Shown: positions 8,171-16,088 of the stretch, piece by piece
Numbering within the stretch: position 1 is the stretch's first letter
How the letters are laid out: each line of letters opens with the position of its first letter
Made by a program: the position numbers and the translations under genes
The notes under the pieces: model-generated
What the model was told of the DNA's origin: nothing
The model's database searches: none
What the model saw: the letters and a program-made list of their open reading frames with translations, nothing else
Assembly: GCA_017467385.1 (NCBI GenBank)
Contig: JAFTSK010000199.1
Coordinates: forward strand, 1 to 34,718
Origin: Bacteroidaceae bacterium
Lineage (GTDB): Bacteria > Bacteroidota > Bacteroidia > Bacteroidales > Bacteroidaceae
Direction of reading: 5' to 3'
DNA: 34,718 nt

Positions 8171-9928
8171 TTATTCTTTAAGGTTCAATGCAAGTTGAAG
8201 CTCGTCAAGCTGAGACTGGTCTAAGGCTGCCGGAGCATCCAACATCACATCGCGTCCGCTGTTGTTCTTCGGGAAGGCAATACAATCGCGAATACTGTCA
8301 AGGCCGGCAAACAAAGACACCCAACGGTCTAAGCCGTAAGCCAGACCACCATGAGGAGGTGCGCCAAACTTAAATGCATTCATCAAGAAGCCAAACTGTT
8401 CTTGCGCCTTTTCCGGAGTGAAGCCGAGAATTTCAAACATCTTGGCTTGCAACTGGGAGTCGTGGATACGAATAGAACCACCTCCGACTTCTACCCCGTT
8501 GATAACCATATCGTAGGCATCTGCACGAACAGCCGCCGGATTTGTATCCAACATTGGAATGTCTTCGTCCTTCGGATGAGTGAACGGATGGTGCATAGCC
8601 ATCAAACGGCCTTCTTCTTCACTCCATTCAAACATCGGGAAGTCAACCACCCAAAGGCATACAAACTTATCCTTGTCGCGCAAGCCAAGCTGACGTCCCA
8701 TTTCCAAACGAAGTTCGCAAAGCTGTTTGCGAGTCTTCATCACATCGTCTCCACTCAAGATAAGAATCAAATCGCCTGGTTTTGCACCAAAGGCTTCCTT
8801 CATCTGTTGCAAGACTTCCTGACTATAGAACTTGTCTACGCTTGATTTTACATTGCCATCGGCTTCTACGCGGGCATATACCATGCCTTTTGCACCAATC
8901 TGAGGACGCTTTACAAACTCTGTCAACTGGTCGAGTTGCTTACGGGTGTAAGTAGCCGCGCCTTCGGCACAAATACCTCCAATGTAAGCGGCATTGTCGA
9001 ATACGCCGAATCCATGACCTTTCATAATATCCATCAGCTCTACGAACTTCATGCCGAAGCGCAAGTCCGGTTTGTCGCTTCCGTAATATTTCATGGCATC
9101 AGCCCAGGGCATGCGGATGAATGGTTCGGTCAATTCTACGCCACGCAATTCCTTGAAAAGATGCTTGGCCATGCCTTCAAACAAGTTGATGACATCTTCT
9201 TGTTCAACGAAGCTCATTTCGCAGTCAATCTGAGTAAATTCTGGCTGACGGTCGGCACGAAGGTCTTCGTCGCGGAAACATTTTACGATTTGGAAATAGC
9301 GGTCCATACCTGAAACCATCAACAACTGCTTCAAGGTTTGCGGAGATTGTGGAAGCGCATAGAATTGTCCCGGATTCATACGTGAAGGCACAACGAAGTC
9401 GCGCGCACCTTCCGGCGTTGAACCAACCAACATCGGAGTTTCTATTTCCAAGAAACCTTTGCTATCCAAATAACGGCGAACTTCCATTGTCATCTGATGG
9501 CGAAGCTCCAAGTTCTTGCGAACCGGTGTACGGCGCAAATCCAAATAACGATATTTCATACGGATGTCGTCTCCACCGTCGCTGTTATCTTCGATGGTAA
9601 ACGGAGGTGTCAATGCGCTGTTCAGCACATTCAACTCGGATACGATGATTTCGATTTCTCCCGTCGGTATATTCGGGTTTTTGTTAGAACGTTCGTTCAC
9701 AACGCCGGTTGCTTGAATCACGAACTCACGACCTAAATGATTGGCTTGTTCGCAAAGTTCGGCGTTCACTTCTGTGTTGAACACTAACTGGGTAATTCCA
9801 TAACGGTCGCGAAGGTCTACAAAGGTCATCCCTCCCATTTTACGTGAACGTTGCACCCAGCCCGACAACGTTACTGTTTTTCCTGCATCGGCAAGTCGCA
9901 ACTCACCGCAAGTATGACTTCTGAACAT
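8171..9928 (-). CDS. aspS: Aspartate--tRNA ligase
   Basis: 585 residues from the ATG at 9928, the usual length of bacterial AspRS. It attaches aspartate to tRNA-Asp. Visible are the N-terminal OB fold ([26 protein letters not shown]), class II motif 2 ([18 protein letters not shown]), the bacterial GAD insertion, and class II motif 3 ([15 protein letters not shown]) near the C-terminus. A longer in-frame TTG start at 9961 can be ruled out because it is part of the -7 box at 9959-9966. It is a single-gene unit with its own promoter and a shared terminator. Whether it is discriminating or also charges tRNA-Asn depends on a gatCAB system not visible here. Confidence 0.97.
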   Translation of the reverse strand: MFRSHTCGELRLADAGKTVTLSGWVQRSRKMGGMTFVDLRDRYGITQLVFNTEVNAELCEQANHLGREFVIQATGVVNERSNKNPNIPTGEIEIIVSELNVLNSALTPPFTIEDNSDGGDDIRMKYRYLDLRRTPVRKNLELRHQMTMEVRRYLDSKGFLEIETPMLVGSTPEGARDFVVPSRMNPGQFYALPQSPQTLKQLLMVSGMDRYFQIVKCFRDEDLRADRQPEFTQIDCEMSFVEQEDVINLFEGMAKHLFKELRGVELTEPFIRMPWADAMKYYGSDKPDLRFGMKFVELMDIMKGHGFGVFDNAAYIGGICAEGAATYTRKQLDQLTEFVKRPQIGAKGMVYARVEADGNVKSSVDKFYSQEVLQQMKEAFGAKPGDLILILSGDDVMKTRKQLCELRLEMGRQLGLRDKDKFVCLWVVDFPMFEWSEEEGRLMAMHHPFTHPKDEDIPMLDTNPAAVRADAYDMVINGVEVGGGSIRIHDSQLQAKMFEILGFTPEKAQEQFGFLMNAFKFGAPPHGGLAYGLDRWVSLFAGLDSIRDCIAFPKNNSGRDVMLDAPAALDQSQLDELQLALNLKE

Positions 9929-9958
9929 AATTTCTGATTTATTCTTATTTATTGACCG

Positions 9959-9966
9959 CAAAGATA
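9959..9966 (-). promoter_or_regulatory. Bacteroidetes -7 box for aspS (decides the start)
   Basis: The minus strand reads TATCTTTG, an exact TAnnTTTG, 31 bp before the ATG at 9928. Its last three bases are the TTG that could be mistaken for an upstream start codon. A -33 box at the usual distance is not obvious. Confidence 0.65.
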
Positions 9967-10008
9967 AGAAAAAGAAAGCTAATAAATGCGCTAAAGCAGA
10001 CTAAAAAA

Positions 10009-10044
10009 TTCTCTTTGGAGAATTGCCTCGTTCTCCAAAGAGAA
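10009..10044. repeat. Palindromic intergenic repeat, CTCTTTGG type (copy 2)
   Basis: TTCTCTTTGGAGAA (10009-10022) and TTCTCCAAAGAGAA (10031-10044) are perfect 14-bp inverted arms with an 8-nt loop. This is the best-preserved copy in the window. A further half-site, CGTCAAAGAG, follows at about 10055-10064. Confidence 0.75.
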
Positions 10045-10142
10045 ATGTTCCTTTCGTCAAAGAGTTTTTTTCTTGTTTTTTAGAAGAGATTTTGAGCCTC
10101 TTTTGAAAGAAGAAAAGCCTGCTTGAGCTAACAACAACAGCC

Positions 10143-10189
10143 CTTCAGCTTTTTGAAAAAGCTCTTCATCTTTCATCGAAAAGCTGAAG
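10143..10189. repeat. Inverted repeat, CTTCAGCTTTT arms
   Basis: CTTCAGCTTTT (10143-10153) and AAAAGCTGAAG (10179-10189) are perfect 11-bp arms. The loop contains partial copies (AAAAAGCTCTTCA), giving the element a nested look. Similar AAAAGCTTTT-rich sequence lies at 750-760 and 31783-31813. Confidence 0.65.
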
Positions 10190-10241
10190 AGGAAAGATAT
10201 TCTTAAGGTTTTCTAAACGAATGTTATTCCTATAAAAATAC

Positions 10242-10272
10242 TTTGCTTCCCTCATAAATAATTGTATCTTTG
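10242..10272 (+). promoter_or_regulatory. Consensus Bacteroidetes promoter for the secreted protein at 10294
   Basis: TTTG (10242-10245), a 19-bp spacer, TATCTTTG (10265-10272): the best full match in the window. A TTG inside the -7 box (10270) is in frame with the gene but cannot be the start; the ATG at 10294 follows by 21 bp. Confidence 0.8.
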
Positions 10273-10293
10273 CGTGAAATCAATCCAATCGAC

Positions 10294-10836
10294 ATGAAGA
10301 AACTGATTACGCTATATTTCCTTATCCTGACGTTCCTGCCTGCTTTTTCGCAGACGGAGACGAGGGAAGAAACTCTCCCGGACTTTGACTTTCAGCGTCA
10401 AAAGAGTTTCGACGGATTTATTTTAGATATGGGGACTATGCTGGATGCGTCTTTGTTCATGCCCCCTCCATCGCTTACTTTCAGCCCTTTTACGAATGTA
10501 GACTTTGCTCCTGCTTTCAAGATAAATCCGGAGGCTATCCGATTAAACTCGAATATGACATACAAAAGTGGAAATGCTTTCCCATTTACCTCTTTCTATT
10601 CGATGCTTTATCCGGCTTCTTCGATGAATATCCCCTGGCAAGGAGCCTCGTATAAGTTGAACAATGGTTTGCGAATTAACACATACGGCGAATACAATGC
10701 AGATGGATACAAGGTGTATAACCCGGCGGCGTTGCCCTGGGAAAGAAACAATTTTAATGCCGCGTTCGAGGTAAAATCGCCTAATGGAAAGTTTGGCATC
10801 AAAGTAGAAGTCCATCAAGGTAGAAATTATCCTTAA
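10294..10836 (+). CDS. Secreted protein of unknown function
   Basis: 180 residues from the ATG at 10294. MKKLITLYFLILTFLPAFSQ is a type-I signal peptide with likely cleavage after FSQ. The mature part starts acidic (TETREETLPDFDFQ) and then becomes aromatic- and glycine-rich with alternating patterns (LRINTYGEYNADGYKVYNPAALP; NFNAAFEVKSPNGKFGIKVEVHQG). This would suit a small beta-sheet or barrel-like envelope protein. I do not recognise a named family. It has its own strong promoter and is followed after 57 bp by the DUF3298-type lipoprotein gene. The real start is set by the promoter position and the signal peptide. Confidence 0.75.
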   Translation: MKKLITLYFLILTFLPAFSQTETREETLPDFDFQRQKSFDGFILDMGTMLDASLFMPPPSLTFSPFTNVDFAPAFKINPEAIRLNSNMTYKSGNAFPFTSFYSMLYPASSMNIPWQGASYKLNNGLRINTYGEYNADGYKVYNPAALPWERNNFNAAFEVKSPNGKFGIKVEVHQGRNYP

Positions 10837-10863
10837 TCATTCGTTTAATTCGGAAACTTGTTT

Positions 10864-10871
10864 TATATTTG
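10864..10871 (+). promoter_or_regulatory. Bacteroidetes -7 box for the DUF3298-type lipoprotein gene
   Basis: TATATTTG, exact TAnnTTTG, 21 bp before the ATG at 10893. The -33 box is weak. An in-frame TTG at 10869 overlaps the box and is therefore not a start. Confidence 0.6.
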
Positions 10872-10892
10872 TGCAATTCAAACCCCAGAAAG

Positions 10893-11735
10893 ATGAAACG
10901 GAATAGAATGAATGTAGGAATAGTCTGTATGATGCTTTTGTCTGCTTTGATGGCGGGCGGATGTAGTTTGAAGGCGCAAACCGACGACTCTCCTGTCTTA
11001 CATATTAATATAGTAGAAGAAGTTCATCTCGTAGAAACTCCCTCTTCGCCTTATTGCGATTTCTCCATTGATTATAGTTATTTGAACGAAGCCGACGATT
11101 CGATTGCCGTTGTCATCAATCGGCTTATTCAGCGTGAAATATTGGGGGGAGATTATGCTTCTCTCCTTCCCGAAGCGGCAGTAGACTCCTTTAAGAACGC
11201 CTACATTCGTGATTATCGCACCGAGGTAGGCCGACTTTACGAAGCCGAAAGAGAGCAAGCCACCTCCACAGAGGAAATTCCGAATTGGTTCAATCGTACC
11301 TATTCGTTGGTTACGTTCGTTGAAGAAGGACATGAAGGAATCATCAACGCCACCGCCCAGATATTTGTAGATACGGGCGGCGCACACCCGAATCAATGGG
11401 GGCGTTGGCTGAACTTCGATGCTTCCACCGGAAAGCTTCTGACAAAAGAAGAAGTTTTCCAGACATCGGCAAAGGCTGACATAGAACAACTCTTATTCGA
11501 CCAACTCATGCTTTTACAAGCCGACCTTTATCCGAACGAAACATTGAAAACATTGGAAGACCTTCAGCAGAAAGGGATTCTTCGACATACTGCGATGTAT
11601 ATCCCAGACAATTTCCTTTTAGGCAAAGAGGAAGTGTCTTTCTTGTTCAATCGTTATGACATTGCTCCCTATTCGGCCGGCGAGATTGTAATCCATGTGC
11701 CGTATGAAGCCATTAAACCCTTTATGAAAATCTGA
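10893..11735 (+). CDS. DUF3298/DUF4163-type (RsiV-like) lipoprotein
   Basis: 280 residues from the ATG at 10893. It opens with a basic N-region, a hydrophobic core and a lipobox-like LMAGGC (cysteine near residue 24), so it is probably a lipoprotein. The N-terminal half resembles the DUF4163/PdaC-type fold (FSIDYSYL, then INRLIQREILG). The C-terminal half carries the DUF3298 signature TGGAHPNQWGRWLNFDASTGKLLTKEEVF followed by LFDQ and ending VIHVPYEAIKPFMK. Relatives include the extracellular, lysozyme-binding part of the anti-sigma factor RsiV, but many Bacteroidetes copies stand alone with unknown roles. It ends 4 bp before the rsmG ATG, so the two are probably co-transcribed. Lysozyme binding is only a family-level possibility. 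Confidence 0.8.
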   Translation: MKRNRMNVGIVCMMLLSALMAGGCSLKAQTDDSPVLHINIVEEVHLVETPSSPYCDFSIDYSYLNEADDSIAVVINRLIQREILGGDYASLLPEAAVDSFKNAYIRDYRTEVGRLYEAEREQATSTEEIPNWFNRTYSLVTFVEEGHEGIINATAQIFVDTGGAHPNQWGRWLNFDASTGKLLTKEEVFQTSAKADIEQLLFDQLMLLQADLYPNETLKTLEDLQQKGILRHTAMYIPDNFLLGKEEVSFLFNRYDIAPYSAGEIVIHVPYEAIKPFMKI

Positions 11736-11739
11736 AATT

Positions 11740-12360
11740 ATGGAACTGATAACAAAATATTTCCCCCATCTGACGGATGTACAACGTGAGCAATTTGCCG
11801 CGTTATACGACCTTTATGTGGATTGGAATTCAAAGATAAACGTTATATCTCGCAAAGATATAACCAATCTGTATGAACATCATGTGTTGCACTCATTAGG
11901 CATTGCCAAATACACCGGATTCACTCCCGGAACAACCATCATGGATTTAGGCACAGGCGGAGGTTTCCCCGGAATCCCGTTGGCTATTCTTTTTCCGGAA
12001 GTAAAATTTCATTTGGTAGACAGCATTGGGAAGAAGATTCGGGTGGCTACAGAAGTAGCTACGGCCATTGGCTTGAAAAACGTAACATTCCGTCATTGTC
12101 GTGCCGAAGAGGAAAAACAGAAGTTTGATTTTGTAGTCAGTCGGGCTGTCATGCCTCTGACCGATTTGTTGAAGATAATCCGTAAGAATATCTCCCAAGA
12201 ACAGCACAATGCCCTACCCAACGGGTTGATTTGTCTGAAGGGGGGCGAATTGGAAAAGGAAGCCATGCCTGTTCGCCAACAAACGGATTTCTTCGATTTG
12301 AAGACTGTATTTGAAGAAGAGTTTTTTGAAACAAAGAAAATTGTCTACGTTCAAGTTTAA
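11740..12360 (+). CDS. rsmG: 16S rRNA (guanine527-N7)-methyltransferase
   Basis: 206 residues, normal length for RsmG (GidB). The SAM-binding motif is TTIMDLGTGGGFPGIPLAILFP (about residues 66-87), followed by FHLVDSIGKKIRVATEVA and the conserved FDFVVSRAVMPLTDL. The enzyme uses S-adenosylmethionine to methylate N7 of G527 in the 530 loop of 16S rRNA; loss gives low-level streptomycin resistance in other bacteria. The ATG lies 4 bp after the lipoprotein stop. An AT-rich inverted repeat follows before the MBL-fold gene. Confidence 0.95.
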   Translation: MELITKYFPHLTDVQREQFAALYDLYVDWNSKINVISRKDITNLYEHHVLHSLGIAKYTGFTPGTTIMDLGTGGGFPGIPLAILFPEVKFHLVDSIGKKIRVATEVATAIGLKNVTFRHCRAEEEKQKFDFVVSRAVMPLTDLLKIIRKNISQEQHNALPNGLICLKGGELEKEAMPVRQQTDFFDLKTVFEEEFFETKKIVYVQV

Positions 12361-12362
12361 TA

Positions 12363-12442
12363 AATTATAAATTGAAAATTAAAAATTAAAGGAATAGAAT
12401 GAACGTTAATTTTTAATTCTCAATTCTCAATTTTCAATTATA
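12363..12442. repeat. AT-rich imperfect inverted repeat between rsmG and the MBL-fold gene
   Basis: The left arm AATTGAAAATTAAAAATTAA (12370-12389) is mirrored by TTAATTTTTAATT (12406-12418) and then TTTTCAATTATAAT (12431-12444). The right side carries an extra tandem CAATTCTCAATTCT-like insert. AT-only repeats of this kind are common in Bacteroidetes intergenic DNA. The element ends at the start codon of the next gene. Confidence 0.65.
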
Positions 12443-13081
12443 ATGAGAGTAAAGAAATTTGAATTTAATATGTTCCCTGTGAACTGCTACGTGCTTTCCG
12501 ATGAAACGGGGGAAGCAGTTGTCATTGATCCAGGGTGCTTTTATCCCGAAGAGAAAGAGGCGTTAAAGACCTATCTTTCGACCAACGGATTGACTTTAAA
12601 GCATGTATTAAACACCCATCTGCACCTTGACCACATCTTCGGCAATCCATACCTTTTTCAAGTCTATGGCTTACGTCCGGAAGGCGGTCAGCAAGATGAG
12701 TTTTGGTTGAAGCAAGCTTCGGCTATGGCTCGTAGCTACGGCTTCTTGTATGAGGAAGAACAACCGGCTTTAGGGAAATATGTTTGTGATGGCGATGTCA
12801 TCACTTTTGGGCATACAAAACTGCAAGCAATTCATGTGCCGGGACATTCACCGGGTAGCATGGTTTATTATTGTGAAGAAGATTCCTGCCTGTTCTGTGG
12901 AGATGTCTTGTTCTATGGAAGCATTGGACGAGCCGACTTGAAAGGTGGAAACTTTGATGAATTGCGAGAAGGAATTTGCAGTCGTCTCTTTGTCTTGCCT
13001 CCTGATACGAAGGTATATCCGGGGCATGGTCCGGCAACTTCCATTGGCTATGAGAAACAGAATAATCCTTTTTTTAGATAA
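12443..13081 (+). CDS. MBL-fold metallo-hydrolase (glyoxalase II-like)
   Basis: 212 residues. The metal-binding motif THLHLDH (HxHxDH, about residues 58-64) is present. The other metal ligands of the fold appear as VPGHSPGS (about 132-139), CGDVLF and YPGHGPAT. This is the small single-domain type common in Bacteroidetes, annotated as hydroxyacylglutathione hydrolase-like. The substrate cannot be told from sequence; a thioester or similar hydrolase is likely, and the organism probably lacks glutathione, so true glyoxalase II activity is doubtful. It lies 18 bp upstream of gcvP in the same direction. Confidence 0.88.
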   Translation: MRVKKFEFNMFPVNCYVLSDETGEAVVIDPGCFYPEEKEALKTYLSTNGLTLKHVLNTHLHLDHIFGNPYLFQVYGLRPEGGQQDEFWLKQASAMARSYGFLYEEEQPALGKYVCDGDVITFGHTKLQAIHVPGHSPGSMVYYCEEDSCLFCGDVLFYGSIGRADLKGGNFDELREGICSRLFVLPPDTKVYPGHGPATSIGYEKQNNPFFR

Positions 13082-13099
13082 AACTCAAATGATAATATT

Positions 13100-15949
13100 A
13101 TGAAAACAGATTTATTGACCGACCGTCATAACGGTATACAGGAAGCCGACCTTCCCGTAATGCTTCAGAAAATTGGTGTGGAAAGTGTTGACGAACTGAT
13201 TGACAAGACCATTCCGGCCAACATACGTTTGAAGGAACCTTTGCCTTTGGCTGCTCCGATGACCGAACGCCAGTTTGCTGAACACATTGGCGATTTGGCC
13301 GCACAGAATAAATTATATACCTCTTATATAGGTATGGGTTGGTATGACACCGTTTGTCCGGCTGTTATCCAACGTAATGTATTTGAAAATCCGGTGTGGT
13401 ACACCTCCTACACTCCTTATCAAGCCGAAGTTTCACAAGGTCGTCTGGAAGCTTTGCTGAATTTCCAGACCGCTATATCAGACTTGACCGCCATGCCGCT
13501 TGCCAACTGCTCTCTGCTTGATGAAGCCACCGCTGCGGCCGAAGCGGCCAACATGATGTATGGCCTTCGTAGTCGTGACCAACAAAAGAAAGGTGCCAAC
13601 GTTTTGTTTGTGGATCAAAACATCTTCCCACAGAATTTGGCTGTCATCCGTACTCGTGTTATCCCTCAGGGTATGGAAATCAAGGTAGGCGATTATAAGA
13701 CATTGGAATTCACTCCGGAAATTTTCGGTTGCATTATCCAATATCCAAACTCCAACGGTAGCGTGGAAGACTATCGTGAATTTGTAGAAAAGGCTCATGC
13801 TGCTAATTGCAAGGTAGCTGTTGATGCCGACATTCTAAGTTTGGCATTGCTTGTTCCACCGGGCGAATGGGGAGCCGACATTGTATTTGGTAGCACCCAA
13901 CGATTGGGTATTCCGATGTTCTACGGTGGTCCATCGGCTGCATATTTTGCTACTCGCGATGAATTCAAACGGAATATGCCAGGCCGTATCATCGGTCTTT
14001 CCAAAGATAAATATGGTAAGGTATGCTACCGTATGGCTTTGCAAACTCGCGAACAGCACATTAAGCGTGAAAAGGCTACTTCCAACATTTGTACGGCACA
14101 AGCATTGCTCGCTACAATGGCCGGGTTCTATGTAGCTTATCATGGTCAGGACGGAATCAAGACCATTGCCAAGCGTATCCACAGCATTGCCACTTTCTTG
14201 AACAAGGCATTGGCTAAGCTGGGCTTTGTGCAGAAAAACGAATTGTTCTTCGATACATTGTGCTTTGAATTGCCGGAACATGTTTCTCAGCAGAAACTTC
14301 GTACCATTGCATTGAGCAAGGAAGTAAACCTCCGCTATTTTGAAAACGGTATGGTGGGATTGAGTGTAGACGAAGCAACTGACATCAAGCGTTTGAATGT
14401 CCTACTTTCTATCTTCTGTATCGCCGCCGAAGAGCCAATTGTAGAAATAACTGATGTGCCGGAAAACTCTTCATTGAATCGTGAGCTCCGTCGTCGTACT
14501 TCATTCTTGACTCATGAAGTGTTCAGCAAATATCATACTGAAACCGAAATGATGCGTTACATCAAGCGTCTTGAACGCAAAGACATTTCGTTGGCTCATT
14601 CCATGATTTCATTGGGTTCTTGTACCATGAAATTGAATGCGGCTCAGGAAATGCTTCCACTCAGCAATGCCGGTTTCATGAATATCCACCCATTGGTTCC
14701 GGAAGACCAAGCAAAAGGTTATCAGACATTGATTGAAAACCTCTGCAACCAACTGAAGGTAATTACCGGATTTGCAGGCATAACCTTGCAACCGAATTCG
14801 GGAGCTGCCGGCGAATACACCGGTTTGCGTGTGATTCGTGCTTATCAGGAAAGCATTGGACAAGGTCATCGTAACAAGATTTTGATTCCGGCTTCAGCAC
14901 ATGGAACCAATCCGGCTTCCGCTGTACAATGCGGCTATTCTACCATCACTTGTGCATGCGATGAAAAGGGTAATGTAGATGTGGAAGACCTTCGTGCTAA
15001 GGCAGAAGCCAACAAGGATGAATTGGCTGCATTGATGATTACTTATCCTTCCACTCATGGTATCTTTGAACCGGAAATCAAGAAGATTTGCGAAATCATT
15101 CACGCTTGTGGCGCACAAGTGTATATGGACGGTGCGAACATGAATGCACAAGTAGGTTTGACCAATCCGGGAACCATCGGTGCTGACGTTTGCCACTTGA
15201 ACCTTCATAAGACATTTGCCAGCCCACATGGTGGCGGTGGACCGGGTGTAGGTCCGGTAGGTGTAGCAGAACATTTGGTTCCTTTCTTGCCAGGCCATGT
15301 GTCTTTCGGCAATGATGCCAACCAGGTTTCGGCTGCTCCATACGGTAGTGCAGGTATTCTTCCGATTACATACGGCTATATCTGTATGATGGGCGAAGAA
15401 GGCTTGACACGTGCCACTAAGACCGCTATCTTGAGTGCCAATTACTTGGCTGCTTGTTTCAAGGATACATACGGCATTGTTTATTCAGGTGCAACAGGTT
15501 TCGTTGGCCATGAAATGATTCTCGATTGCCGTTACTTGCATGAAATGGCAGGAATCAGCGAAAACGACATCGCCAAACGTTTGATGGACTACGGTTATCA
15601 TGCACCTACCCTCTCCTTCCCTGTTCATGGTACACTCATGATTGAACCGACTGAAAGCGAAAGCTTGTGGGAACTCGACAACTTCGTCAAGGTAATGGAA
15701 ACTATCTGGGAAGAAATCCAGGAAGTGAAAGACGGACGTGCCGACAAAACGGACAATGTACTTGTCAATGCTCCTCATCCGGAATATGAAGTGGTAGCTG
15801 ACGAATGGAATCATAGCTATAGCCGTGCGAAAGCGGCTTATCCAATCGAAAGCGTGCGTGAAAACAAGTTCTGGGTTAATGTAGCGAGAGTAGACAACAC
15901 ATTGGGCGACCGTAAATTGTTGCCTACCCGTTACGGTAAATTTGATTAA
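13100..15949 (+). CDS. gcvP: Glycine dehydrogenase (decarboxylating), P-protein
   Basis: 949 residues, the full-length fused (alpha2-type) P-protein of the glycine cleavage system, which decarboxylates glycine and passes aminomethyl to the lipoyl H-protein. Both halves are visible: an N-terminal GDC-P domain (YTPYQAEVSQGRLEALLNFQT, about 93-113) and a C-terminal half starting around HSMISLGSCTMKLN (about 499). The PLP-binding lysine is in NLHKTFASPHGGGGPGVGP (about 703-721). No gcvT, gcvH or lpd is nearby. No glycine riboswitch is seen in the short gap before it; it is probably read from the upstream rsmG/MBL transcript. A long inverted repeat lies 8 bp after its stop. Confidence 0.97.
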   Translation: MKTDLLTDRHNGIQEADLPVMLQKIGVESVDELIDKTIPANIRLKEPLPLAAPMTERQFAEHIGDLAAQNKLYTSYIGMGWYDTVCPAVIQRNVFENPVWYTSYTPYQAEVSQGRLEALLNFQTAISDLTAMPLANCSLLDEATAAAEAANMMYGLRSRDQQKKGANVLFVDQNIFPQNLAVIRTRVIPQGMEIKVGDYKTLEFTPEIFGCIIQYPNSNGSVEDYREFVEKAHAANCKVAVDADILSLALLVPPGEWGADIVFGSTQRLGIPMFYGGPSAAYFATRDEFKRNMPGRIIGLSKDKYGKVCYRMALQTREQHIKREKATSNICTAQALLATMAGFYVAYHGQDGIKTIAKRIHSIATFLNKALAKLGFVQKNELFFDTLCFELPEHVSQQKLRTIALSKEVNLRYFENGMVGLSVDEATDIKRLNVLLSIFCIAAEEPIVEITDVPENSSLNRELRRRTSFLTHEVFSKYHTETEMMRYIKRLERKDISLAHSMISLGSCTMKLNAAQEMLPLSNAGFMNIHPLVPEDQAKGYQTLIENLCNQLKVITGFAGITLQPNSGAAGEYTGLRVIRAYQESIGQGHRNKILIPASAHGTNPASAVQCGYSTITCACDEKGNVDVEDLRAKAEANKDELAALMITYPSTHGIFEPEIKKICEIIHACGAQVYMDGANMNAQVGLTNPGTIGADVCHLNLHKTFASPHGGGGPGVGPVGVAEHLVPFLPGHVSFGNDANQVSAAPYGSAGILPITYGYICMMGEEGLTRATKTAILSANYLAACFKDTYGIVYSGATGFVGHEMILDCRYLHEMAGISENDIAKRLMDYGYHAPTLSFPVHGTLMIEPTESESLWELDNFVKVMETIWEEIQEVKDGRADKTDNVLVNAPHPEYEVVADEWNHSYSRAKAAYPIESVRENKFWVNVARVDNTLGDRKLLPTRYGKFD

Positions 15950-15956
15950 TTATTAA

Positions 15957-16074
15957 CCTCCCCTCTTGAGAGGGGAATGAGGGGTGTGTGAGACACATAT
16001 AGTTGATGGATGCATAATTATAAATACATGGTTGATGTATTTCCCACACCCCCTTCCCCCTCTCAAGAGGGGAG
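15957..16074. repeat. Long GC-rich inverted repeat (copy 1, between gcvP and GH92 gene)
   Basis: The left arm begins CCTCCCCTCTTGAGAGGGG (15957-15975) and runs on to a GGGGTGTGTG tail. The right arm (16043-16074) is its near-perfect complement, starting CCCACACCCCC. Each arm is itself a near-palindrome around CCCCTCTTGAGAGGGG, so it can fold as one long hairpin or as two short ones. The loop holds a further 8-bp stem (AAATACAT at 16022-16029 with ATGTATTT at 16035-16042). A second copy lies at 18315-18400. Confidence 0.85.
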
Positions 16075-16088
16075 AAAATTCCTATTAA

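Larger units (their letters stand above)
9967..10241. other. Divergent intergenic region filled with palindromic repeats
   Basis: Between the aspS and downstream promoters there is no coding frame. The space is taken up by two palindromes: 10009-10044 (CTCTTTGG type) and 10143-10189 (CTTCAGC type). AAGAGATTTT lies between them at 10084-10093, a motif also seen beside the repeats near 840 and 31771. Confidence 0.6.

Noticed and set aside
10998..11489. Minus-strand 163-codon frame opposite the DUF3298-type gene
   Set aside because: It is antisense to a gene with clear family motifs and a lipoprotein signal. The shadow frame has no recognisable features.
13082..13099. Glycine riboswitch before gcvP
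   Set aside because: The gap to the preceding gene is only 18 bp, far too short for the aptamer, and no glycine-aptamer-like sequence is visible upstream in the MBL-fold gene.
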